Source of the DNA: Parapedobacter sp051400755
GTDB taxonomy: Bacteria; Bacteroidota; Bacteroidia; Sphingobacteriales; Sphingobacteriaceae
DNA length: 64,000 bases
Assembly: GCF_051400755.1 (NCBI RefSeq)
Contig: NZ_JBLFFL010000005.1
Coordinates: 227,287-291,286 of the forward strand
Direction: 5' to 3'
A program made the translations under genes and the position numbers. Numbering within the stretch: position 1 is the first letter of the stretch; the number at the start of each line of letters is the position of its first letter. The notes under the pieces were generated by a model. It was not told the origin of the DNA, did not search any database, and saw only the letters and a list, made by a program, of their open reading frames with translations. Shown piece by piece: positions 18,401 through 25,251 of this stretch.

Positions 18401-18494
18401 TGGCACAACCAATGGGGTACCGTCGCTGGGTATCGAATATCTTCCCGTTCCATCCGCGAGGACGTTTCTTTTAGGTGTTAATTTCTCATTGTAG
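15480..18494 (+). CDS. SusC/RagA-family TonB-linked outer membrane protein
   Basis: 1004 residues. Signal peptide ending near GHAQA, then a carboxypeptidase-regulatory-like domain (about 32-115), the TonB-box-like stretch LDEVVVIGYGTSRKRDLTGSV, the plug domain with VRIRGNSSIRAGNNPLFVVDG and DILKDASATAIYGSRGANGV, and a long beta-barrel closing with ...FLLGVNFSL. SusC proteins import oligosaccharides or peptides with TonB energy. It is followed after 15 bp by its SusD partner. No hydrolase gene is attached, so the ligand is unknown. No TAnnTTTG box was seen in the 176-bp upstream gap. Confidence 0.96.
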   Translation: MRTIPLTIRQLCVGVAMLCLALLCPTWGHAQAGGVQGKVLDENNEPLAGASVLIKELNKEVATNEDGLFSFTGVADGTYTLSTSFVGYEPDERSITVSGNQQVIDITLKPGGESLDEVVVIGYGTSRKRDLTGSVASVQAKDFNKGVIAAPDQLIQGRTAGVMVINNTGQPGGSTTVRIRGNSSIRAGNNPLFVVDGIPLSGTSARPGGSGGYGSDGGNPLSYLNPNDIASMDILKDASATAIYGSRGANGVVLITTKRGQSGTPTLNVVASTGFSNLLKRPEVLSADEFRQALQAYGLQGDSTDFGGDEYAFDAITRTAMTQNYSVDISGGNEDGRYRISAGYLDQNGIIETSRFKKYTANVSSNFRFLESKRLGLDVNILAAQTDENIAPIDVGVGFEGNVISQALQWNPTLPLRDSDGALTFQSSDLRNPLTSLAAYKDIAKVNTILASFAPSFKITDELEYKFMYSLTHQAGRRTGRYIAGMINPNDINNGSAFIGNDTETNHQLTHTLSFNKEITADLNLNAVVGYEYLSYDSRWNSVSGSGFSDIGGLDYFDYLQYSIANNRGANSFRSPTNELQSYFARAALNYRDRYLFTGTIRRDGSTKFGENNRYANFPSLAFAWNVSNEDFLQGSEHISNLKLRLGWGQTGNQEFPSGASKDRYVFSAQSIAQANFGNPDLRWESSSTINAGIDFGFFQNRLSGSVDYFRKTTTDALFEQTLAQPAPSGRIWVNLDGEIINEGVELAVMGNIIQQENWNWNLGANATYLKNEVSGLLGYYETAALRGQGFSGVLGQRMVSDQPLNVWYLAQFEGIDPTTGTSMYRGLDGAVGTDVDPALNKFYLGSPNPKYLLGITTDVNYKRLTATINMHGAFGHYLFNNTMATVLGVNNLSNRNIGKVFFDPQAVESTSNSASPSNRYLEKGDFLKMSNLTLSYNVGNIGNTIRNLNVSLTGQNLFILTGYNGFDPEVNTDGTTNGVPSLGIEYLPVPSARTFLLGVNFSL

Positions 18495-18509
18495 CAAAAA
18501 CTTGGAATC

Positions 18510-20060
18510 ATGAACACAGTTAAATTATATCGCACCATTTTCTTGGTTATTGCGGCACTATCATTCTCCTGTACCGACTTGGACGAGCAGCTTCGGAGCG
18601 AGTTGGAGCAAGGGGGATCAGATGTGAATACCGCAGACTTATTGATCGGTGCCTACTTGGCGCTGAATACACCCTATCAGCAGGAACAGCGATGGGTGTT
18701 GGAAGAAATTTCTACCGATGCGGCTATCGCCCCTACCCGTGGTGGCGACTGGGATGACAATGGGATGCACCGGGCCATCCACCTCCACACGTGGAATGCT
18801 GATAACGGGTACATGAACAATACCTTCGTCAGTCTGCTGACGGCACAATTCCAGGCCTCCAATGTGTTGCGCAATAATCCAAACCCGCAACAGGCCGCCG
18901 AGGCCCGCTTCATCCGGGCACTCAGTATGTATGACGTGTTAGATCTTTGGGGGGTGGTACCTTATCGCGAAGATTTGGAGGATTTTCGGGCAGACCCCGT
19001 CACGCTTCAGCCTCAGGAAGCCATCGATTTCATCGCCAGCGAGTTGAACGCCATTATGGGCGATCTGCCAAGCACCGGTGCAGCCTATGTGGCTAACCAA
19101 AACGCTGCCAAGACACTGCTAATGAAGCTGTACCTGAACAAGGGTGTATTCCTCAACCGGGAAAATCCGGCGTTTGATGCTGCTGACATGAACCAGGTGA
19201 TCACCCTGGCAAATGAGATTACGGCCAGCAATCGGTATACCATCTCTGCTCCCGGCAAGTACTTCGATAATTTTGCGCCGAATAATCATGCCGTGTCCAC
19301 GGAGAACATCTTCACGCTGTATAACGAGAATGGGGTGCGGGGCGGCAACGTCGATCGGACGTGGAACACCGTCGCCCACTATAACATGGTGCCCGGTGGC
19401 TGGAACGGCTGGTGTACCCTTTCGGATTACTATGACCGGTATGAGGAAGGCGACGAACGCCTGGGTATTTACTACGATTACCCTGCGGATACGATGAGTA
19501 ACCCCGATCATAGGCGGAATGTGGGTTTCTTTATCGGCCAGCAATACAACTTGAGTACCGGCCGACCGTTGAACGCACGGAACCCTTCGAGCCAACCATT
19601 GGCATTCACACGGGAGGTTAGCATTAGGACATCCGGCACTACGTTGGAAATCGCGGGCATCCGGGTCATGAAATACGCGTTCGATTACAGTGTGCCGTCT
19701 GGTCAGCGCAACAATGACTGGGTCGTGTTCCGGTATGCCGATGTGTTGCTCATGAAGGCTGAAGCCATCTTGCGGGGTGGCACGGGTGCGCCGGCGGAGG
19801 CGCTGGCCTTGGTCAATACCATCCGTACCAATCGTGGTGCTACACCTCTTGCCACACTCACGTTAGATGAGCTGATCGATGAGCGTGGCCGAGAGTTGTA
19901 TTGGGAAGGATGGAGAAGACAGGATTTGATCCGCTTTGGTAAGTTCTTGGAACCGGGGTCGGTAAGGGTTACCAGTTCTGAGCCGCATCGATTGGTCTAT
20001 CCGATACCAAGCCAGCAAATCGCGGTCAACCCTAATCTCGAACAGAACCCGGGCTATTAA
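18510..20060 (+). CDS. SusD/RagB-family nutrient-binding lipoprotein
   Basis: 516 residues, lipoprotein signal with LSFSC (Cys about 21). Typical SusD TPR-like features: AEARFIRALSMYDVLDLWGVVPY, VVFRYADVLLMKAEAILRGG, ALALVNTIRTNRGATPL, ELYWEGWRRQDLIRFGKF and the C-terminal YPIPSQQIAVNPNLEQNPGY. It forms the lid over the SusC barrel encoded 15 bp upstream. A strong terminator follows. Confidence 0.95.
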   Translation: MNTVKLYRTIFLVIAALSFSCTDLDEQLRSELEQGGSDVNTADLLIGAYLALNTPYQQEQRWVLEEISTDAAIAPTRGGDWDDNGMHRAIHLHTWNADNGYMNNTFVSLLTAQFQASNVLRNNPNPQQAAEARFIRALSMYDVLDLWGVVPYREDLEDFRADPVTLQPQEAIDFIASELNAIMGDLPSTGAAYVANQNAAKTLLMKLYLNKGVFLNRENPAFDAADMNQVITLANEITASNRYTISAPGKYFDNFAPNNHAVSTENIFTLYNENGVRGGNVDRTWNTVAHYNMVPGGWNGWCTLSDYYDRYEEGDERLGIYYDYPADTMSNPDHRRNVGFFIGQQYNLSTGRPLNARNPSSQPLAFTREVSIRTSGTTLEIAGIRVMKYAFDYSVPSGQRNNDWVVFRYADVLLMKAEAILRGGTGAPAEALALVNTIRTNRGATPLATLTLDELIDERGRELYWEGWRRQDLIRFGKFLEPGSVRVTSSEPHRLVYPIPSQQIAVNPNLEQNPGY

Positions 20061-20086
20061 CCGAATCTCACCGCCTAAAACATCCG

Positions 20087-20123
20087 AGCCGCTCCATTTT
20101 TCAGTGGGGCGGCTTTTCTTTTT
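20087..20123 (+). terminator. Rho-independent terminator after the first SusCD pair
   Basis: 9-bp stem AGCCGCTCC / GGGGCGGCT (one G-T pair), 10-nt loop, then TTTCTTTTT. Confidence 0.85.
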
Positions 20124-20176
20124 CGATTAAGTAAAAATTATTTATCTGATAATCAGCACATTTTGTTTTTATATAC

Positions 20177-20217
20177 TACTATGTATTGCATAGTATAGTC
20201 CTAAACATATATCTTTG
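20177..20217 (+). promoter_or_regulatory. PadR-gene promoter with overlapping inverted repeat (putative autoregulatory operator)
   Basis: Inverted repeat TACTATG-TATTG-CATAGTA at 20177-20195. Its spacer contains TTG (20186-20188), 21 bp before a perfect -7 element TATCTTTG (20210-20217). The ATG at 20222 follows after only 4 nt. PadR repressors usually bind such short palindromes in their own promoter, and here the operator covers the -33 box. Confidence 0.65.
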
Positions 20218-20221
20218 TATT

Positions 20222-20668
20222 ATGATAGTAGATAATACACAAACCCAAATGAGGAAAGGGATACTGGAATACTGTATCCTTTCAATTATCTCGCAAGGCG
20301 AGATATATGCCTCGGACATCATCAGCGAGCTCAAGAAAGCGCGGTTGCTGGTGGTAGAGGGTACTCTATATCCTTTGCTCACGCGCTTGAAAAACAATGA
20401 CCTATTGAGTTATGCATGGAAAGAATCTACTTCGGGGCCGCCGCGCAAATACTACCAGATCACGCCAGCTGGACAAGAGGTGCTCCGCAAATTGGACACC
20501 ACCTGGGAGGAATTGGTCTTCGCCGTGCAGACGGCGATGGATGGCCGGGTGAGACAGGAGGCTGGAGACATCAGACAGGAGACAGGTGTAGCAGAACGGA
20601 GTCCCGATGAGCAAGGCGATATCGGGAAGGCGTCAGACGAGGGAGAGAAGACATCAGATAATCAATAA
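20222..20668 (+). CDS. PadR family transcriptional regulator
   Basis: 148 residues from ATG 20222. Winged helix typical of PadR: RKGILEYCILSIISQGEIYASDIISEL, EGTLYPLLTRLKNNDLLSY and the wing GPPRKYYQITPAGQEVL. The tail after about residue 105 is charged and probably disordered, containing a short EAGDIRQETG-like repetition. Start choice: ATG 20222 directly follows the -7 element, so the mRNA may be leaderless; ATG 20249 (MRKGIL) is the alternative. It precedes the PspC gene by 23 bp, the usual PadR-PspC pair of Bacteroidota. Confidence 0.93.
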   Translation: MIVDNTQTQMRKGILEYCILSIISQGEIYASDIISELKKARLLVVEGTLYPLLTRLKNNDLLSYAWKESTSGPPRKYYQITPAGQEVLRKLDTTWEELVFAVQTAMDGRVRQEAGDIRQETGVAERSPDEQGDIGKASDEGEKTSDNQ

Positions 20669-20691
20669 TAACGATATAAAACCACAAAAAC

Positions 20692-22341
20692 ATGAACAGG
20701 ACTATCATCATTAATATAAACGGCATCGTTTTCCACATTGAGGAGGATGCCTATGAAGTACTCCGCTCGTATATGATCGATGTAAAGAAGCACTTCGGCT
20801 ATACGACCGACAGCCACGAGATCGTGGGCGATATCGAGAATCGTATTGCCGAGATGTTCAACGAGCGTATCGTACAGGGCAAAAAGGAGGTGATCACCAC
20901 GCAGGATGTAAACGAGGTGATCGCCCAGATGGGGCGTGTGAGCGACTTTGAGGGCGATGAGGCAGAAGACGCTGCAACGGATGGCGGGGTTTATGACATG
21001 CCTCCCGCTAGCGGAGAGCGCCGATTGATGCGCGATCCGGATGACAAGGTGTTTGGCGGCGTGTGTAGCGGCTTGGGGCATTATTTCGGCATGGAAGCAC
21101 GGTGGATCCGGCTTATCCTCGTGCTGCTGTTTATCTTCGGCGGCACCGGGCTGTTGCTGTACATCATTCTGTGGATCGTGATGCCCCTCGCCCGGACCCG
21201 GGCCGATCGCATGGCCATGCGGGGTGAGGCGCCCAATCTGCAGAATTTTAAGCGCAGTTTTCAGGAGGAGATGGAGGGCCTCCGTACAAATTTTACCGGG
21301 GCCGAGGAAGGGCTTAGAAGGGGCTTGGACTCGGCCGGCAATTTTTTTGTCAAAGCCTTCGTCGTGTTGGCTAAGGTTATCGGGGTATTGTGTATAGTAG
21401 GCCTGTGCGGCGGCCTGATCGCACTGGTTATTAGCATCGTTGCCTCCTTCGGATTTTTCGGCGCCGATGCGGATATGGCCATGTTTCCGCTCAATGTCAT
21501 TGAGCCGGCGCTCCGCACCCCCATGCTGATCAGTGCACTGGTCGTTGCGGTGATCCCCTTTGTCGCATTGGTGGCGCTCATCATCCGCATCTTGTTCAAT
21601 AAAAGTGCGATGGGGCAGTATACCGGATTCACCCTGTTGGTGGTGTGGCTCATTGCCGTTGGTTTCACCGCAGTATATGCCACCCGTACGGCGAATGACT
21701 TCCGGGAAGAAAGCACGGTGGTAGAGGAGCAGCCGCTGGAGAAACAGGCCGTATACCACCTGTCAAAAAATGACATCACCGTCATCCGCTTGCAGGATGA
21801 CTCACTGGACCGCGCTTCGCGCATCCGGCACCGGGCCATCACGCGCAATCGCAACATCATGGAGTGGCAAAGCCGCATGCACATGCGTATCGCCAAGGTC
21901 GACTCCACGCAGGGCCCCTCGCTCACCTATGAATATTCGGCACGTGGCACCACCTATGAATTGGCGGCCGATCGGGCCGGAAAAATAGCCTATCACTTTC
22001 AGCAGCAAGGAGATCAGTTAATATTCGATAGCCACTTCAACATCGCCAGCCAAGATTTGATGCGCGATCAGCAGTTGTACCTCAAGCTGAATATTCCGGT
22101 CGGCGCAAGGCTAGTGATCGACAGGGACATGCAACGGCACGTCTGGGATCTGCCGTTCAATCAATGCGAAGAGAACTATAATTATGCCGATGATAACCGT
22201 CCGGATAAAACCGAGTGGGTCATGACCGAGTCGGGATTGAAATGTGCCATCGCAGCGCCACCGGTGGAAGAACCCTCGGCGGCGACGATCGATACCCTGC
22301 GCGCGGATAGCGCAGTAGTGGATACCATCGTCAACCAGTAG
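20692..22341 (+). CDS. PspC-domain envelope stress membrane protein
   Basis: 549 residues. The cytoplasmic N-terminus (1-100) is the Bacteroidota-specific segment NRTIIININGIVFHIEEDAY. The PspC domain spans about 103-165 (DDKVFGGVCSGLGHYFGME, then a helix LILVLLFIFGGTGLLLYIILWIVMP-like, shown here only in part). Three more hydrophobic segments follow at about 225-260, 280-305 and 312-330, and the C-terminal part from about 345 is extracytoplasmic and beta-rich. PspC proteins sense membrane stress. Cotranscribed with padR, which likely represses it. Confidence 0.9.
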   Translation: MNRTIIININGIVFHIEEDAYEVLRSYMIDVKKHFGYTTDSHEIVGDIENRIAEMFNERIVQGKKEVITTQDVNEVIAQMGRVSDFEGDEAEDAATDGGVYDMPPASGERRLMRDPDDKVFGGVCSGLGHYFGMEARWIRLILVLLFIFGGTGLLLYIILWIVMPLARTRADRMAMRGEAPNLQNFKRSFQEEMEGLRTNFTGAEEGLRRGLDSAGNFFVKAFVVLAKVIGVLCIVGLCGGLIALVISIVASFGFFGADADMAMFPLNVIEPALRTPMLISALVVAVIPFVALVALIIRILFNKSAMGQYTGFTLLVVWLIAVGFTAVYATRTANDFREESTVVEEQPLEKQAVYHLSKNDITVIRLQDDSLDRASRIRHRAITRNRNIMEWQSRMHMRIAKVDSTQGPSLTYEYSARGTTYELAADRAGKIAYHFQQQGDQLIFDSHFNIASQDLMRDQQLYLKLNIPVGARLVIDRDMQRHVWDLPFNQCEENYNYADDNRPDKTEWVMTESGLKCAIAAPPVEEPSAATIDTLRADSAVVDTIVNQ

Positions 22342-22463
22342 GAGGATAAACACAAAATTAATTGACGAGTCGGTGCAACTTTTTGACAGGTTAGGGCGTC
22401 CTATACACAACGCCGATTTGAGCGGGACGAAGCGAAAATAACTAAATATCACATTATCAATTG

Positions 22464-22488
22464 ATTAAAAAGCGATTTGCTTTTTGAT
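22464..22488. promoter_or_regulatory. Inverted repeat between the PspC gene and the TonB receptor gene
   Basis: ATTAAAAAGC-GATTT-GCTTTTTGAT, 10-bp arms with one mismatch. It ends 30 nt before the receptor start. It could be a weak terminator for the PspC operon or an operator; the sequence does not decide. Confidence 0.4.
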
Positions 22489-22518
22489 ACGGGGAGCCTT
22501 TGTGCAAAGGAAACAATC

Positions 22519-24948
22519 ATGAACAAACTTATCCATATATGCTTGATGCTTTTAACGGTGGTTTCGGCGCATAGCATCGCGTTAGCCCAGCAGGGTTCCA
22601 TTACGGGCAAGATCGTCGATGAACAACAAAAACCGTTGGACCTGGCCACGGTCAAATTATTGGCGGCCACCGATTCGGCTTTGGTCAAATCGGTCTTTCC
22701 GGATGAGCAGGGCAACTTTACCTTCGCCGGACTGGGGCAAGGGCGGTATGTGGTCACCGCGGTCCTCATGGGCTATGAAGATGCCAGCACGGCCGTAGCC
22801 ATCACCCAGACCGGCGCCCAAAACTTGGGTACCCTGGTGTTGAAAAAGGCTAATACGGTACTGGCCGAAGTGGCCGTCACTGCGCCCCAGCGTCCGCTGG
22901 TCGAGCGTAAGCCGGACATGCTGGTGGTCAATGTCGAAAACTCTACCTTGGCAGCGGGCAACACCGCCATGGATATCTTGGAGCGTTCACCCGGTGTGAC
23001 GGTTGATAAGGATGACAACATCAGCCTCATGGGCAAGCAGGGCGTCACCGTGATGATCGATGGCAAGCAGACCTACCTATCGGCGGATCAGCTGGCCAAT
23101 CTCCTCCGCAGCACGGACGGCAACACCATCAAATCCATCGAATTGATCACCAACCCCTCCTCCAAGTATGACGCCTCCGGTACGGCCGGTATGATCAATA
23201 TTGTCCTGAAGAAAAACCGGATGACCGGTACCAACGGCACGCTGACATTGGGCACCGGGTACGGACGGGGGCACAAGGCCAATACTTCGCTCAACATCAA
23301 CCATAAGGTAGGTCGCATCAATCTCTTCGGCAACTATAGCTACCTGAACAATGCCGGCTCGCAGGATATCGGCATCATCCGGTCGGTGACCGACAATGCG
23401 GGATCTGTGACGCACTTCGACCAGCTGACGGAGTTTAACCGCAAAAACCGGAACCATTCCTACCGGGCCGGATTGGATTACAATACATCCGATCGCAACG
23501 TGCTGGGCATACAGCTGAGCGGCTACGCCACAGGCGATGACAATGACAACAATGGCAGTACGCTGATCGGGAGCAGCATGGCCTCGCCCGATTCCACGTT
23601 AGCGACACGGTCCATATTCGATGGCCGGTATAGCAGCTTTGCAGTCAACCTGAATAACCAGTTTACCATTGACAGCAACGGGCGCAAATTGGCGGCGGAT
23701 GTAGACGTTTCCCGCTTTTCTAATGAAAACCAAGCGAATTATGACAATACATTTTACCTGCCGTCGGGCGGCGTCAAGGGCAATCCCCTGCTTTCGCGCA
23801 GCGTGATGCCTACCATCATCGATATCCGGGTAGCCAAGGTCGACTATACTCACCCCTTCGGCAAGGATAACAAGGTGGAGGCCGGGGTGAAGTACAGCAA
23901 CGTGACGGCGGATAACGACATGAAATTCGAAAACCAAATCGACGGTACCTGGCAGAATGATGCCGGGCGGACCAACCATTTTGTCTATGAGGAGCAAGTG
24001 GCGGCGGCTTACCTCAATTATAATACCCAATTAGGCAAGTGGGGTATCCAGGCGGGCCTGCGCAGTGAGTATACCCGGTCCGACGGCAACTCGGTGACCT
24101 TAGCGAATCGCGTGCAACGGGATTACATCGATTTCTTCCCCAGCATCTTCCTGAATTATAAAATTTCGGACAAGCATCAGACAGGCCTATCGTACAGCAA
24201 GCGTATCAACCGGCCTAATTATGGCAATTTGAATCCATTTACGTATTTCCTCGATCAATACACGTATGAGCAGGGCAATCCGTATCTCGGACCCGAATAC
24301 ACACATGCGTTCGAATTTTCGTACACGCTGATGGAAAAATACCACTTGACGGCGGGGTATAGCCGCACCAACGATGTGATTGCAGAGTCTATGCAGCAGG
24401 ATGATGCCAGCAAAGCCACTTGGGTGACCAACGACAACCTGGCCAAGCAGGATGTCTGGTTTGCCAACTTGAACCTACCCATCAAGCTCGCCAAATGGTG
24501 GGATACCAATACCAACCTCAATGGCTTTTACATGGGCTTCGAGGGGCAGTTGGGTCCAGACTACCTCAAGCAGGGGCAGTATGCGCTGCAGGTGCGCAAT
24601 AATCATACCTTCAACATCACGCCCACGTTCTCGGCAGAGTCATCGGTCAATTATCAGTCACCCTTGGTATACAGCATATACCGCATCAGTACGCAGTGGT
24701 CTATCGATGCTGGACTGAGCAAGTCGTTTTACAATAAAAAGGCCAGCTTGAAGCTTTCGGTGAGCGATGTATTCAATACCCGCACCCAGGATGTACGGAC
24801 CAACTACGCTAATCTGAACGTGGTGGTCAATCAGAAGCGCGAAACAAGGGTTGCGCGGCTTACCTTCACCTACAACTTTGGGAATCTCAAAAATGGCGCC
24901 CGCCAGGAGGCCCAGAGTGAGGAAAAAAGCCGTATCAATATGCCTTAG
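22519..24948 (+). CDS. TonB-dependent receptor, outer membrane beta-barrel family (non-SusC)
   Basis: 809 residues from ATG 22519. Signal peptide to about ALAQQ, carboxypeptidase-regulatory-like domain (about 25-105: GSITGKIVDEQQKPLDLATVKLL), plug domain (KPDMLVVNVENSTLAAGNTAMDI-like region, IDGKQTYLSADQL, IELITNPSSKYDASGTAGMINI) and a barrel of the OMP_b-brl_3 type. It ends with a charged, non-barrel tail (RQEAQSEEKSRINMP). This family lacks a SusD partner and its ligand is usually unknown; several members respond to metals or peptides. Flanked by a strong terminator downstream. Confidence 0.92.
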   Translation: MNKLIHICLMLLTVVSAHSIALAQQGSITGKIVDEQQKPLDLATVKLLAATDSALVKSVFPDEQGNFTFAGLGQGRYVVTAVLMGYEDASTAVAITQTGAQNLGTLVLKKANTVLAEVAVTAPQRPLVERKPDMLVVNVENSTLAAGNTAMDILERSPGVTVDKDDNISLMGKQGVTVMIDGKQTYLSADQLANLLRSTDGNTIKSIELITNPSSKYDASGTAGMINIVLKKNRMTGTNGTLTLGTGYGRGHKANTSLNINHKVGRINLFGNYSYLNNAGSQDIGIIRSVTDNAGSVTHFDQLTEFNRKNRNHSYRAGLDYNTSDRNVLGIQLSGYATGDDNDNNGSTLIGSSMASPDSTLATRSIFDGRYSSFAVNLNNQFTIDSNGRKLAADVDVSRFSNENQANYDNTFYLPSGGVKGNPLLSRSVMPTIIDIRVAKVDYTHPFGKDNKVEAGVKYSNVTADNDMKFENQIDGTWQNDAGRTNHFVYEEQVAAAYLNYNTQLGKWGIQAGLRSEYTRSDGNSVTLANRVQRDYIDFFPSIFLNYKISDKHQTGLSYSKRINRPNYGNLNPFTYFLDQYTYEQGNPYLGPEYTHAFEFSYTLMEKYHLTAGYSRTNDVIAESMQQDDASKATWVTNDNLAKQDVWFANLNLPIKLAKWWDTNTNLNGFYMGFEGQLGPDYLKQGQYALQVRNNHTFNITPTFSAESSVNYQSPLVYSIYRISTQWSIDAGLSKSFYNKKASLKLSVSDVFNTRTQDVRTNYANLNVVVNQKRETRVARLTFTYNFGNLKNGARQEAQSEEKSRINMP

Positions 24949-24977
24949 TGTGTTTGGGCATATAAATTTGTGGTTCG

Positions 24978-25009
24978 CCGTCCCGACGTGAGTCGGGACG
25001 GTTTTTTTT
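24978..25009 (+). terminator. Rho-independent terminator after the TonB receptor
   Basis: Perfect 10-bp stem CCGTCCCGAC / GTCGGGACGG with tetraloop GTGA, followed by eight T. Confidence 0.93.
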
Positions 25010-25065
25010 GTTTTCTCCTCATTGACGAATAAACTCGACCCTGCTTTTTAATATAATCAAAATAC

Positions 25066-25151
25066 TAAACGTATATGACTAATACTTCATTCATATGTAA
25101 TAGGTATTTTCCCCTATAAAGTCCCTATAAAAACCCTATAATATACGTTTA
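25066..25151. promoter_or_regulatory. Phased direct repeats inside an inverted repeat, upstream of the PUL regulator
   Basis: TAAACGTATAT (25066-25076) and its exact reverse complement ATATACGTTTA (25141-25151) enclose three copies of CCCTATAA starting at 25112, 25123 and 25134, i.e. exactly 11 bp apart, one helical turn. This looks like a cooperative protein-binding array. The -7 element at 25220 is about 70 bp downstream. The rest of the 24949-25251 gap is the terminator and AT-rich DNA. Confidence 0.55.
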
Positions 25152-25219
25152 ATATACCTGTTATTATTGAGACCATTCGCCTATCGGTACCTGGTTATGC
25201 CATTTACGAATGAAATCCT

Positions 25220-25227
25220 TATGTTTG
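25220..25227 (+). promoter_or_regulatory. -7 element of the PUL regulator gene
   Basis: TATGTTTG, perfect TAnnTTTG, 24 nt before ATG 25252. It lies downstream of the alternative ATG at 25210, which supports 25252 as the start. Confidence 0.55.
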
Positions 25228-25251
25228 TCTATATCCATTGTGCTGCGAGGT

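Noticed and set aside
20662..21759. 365-codon open frame opposite the PspC gene
   Set aside because: His/Gln-rich antisense shadow of a clear PspC protein; no recognisable domain or promoter.
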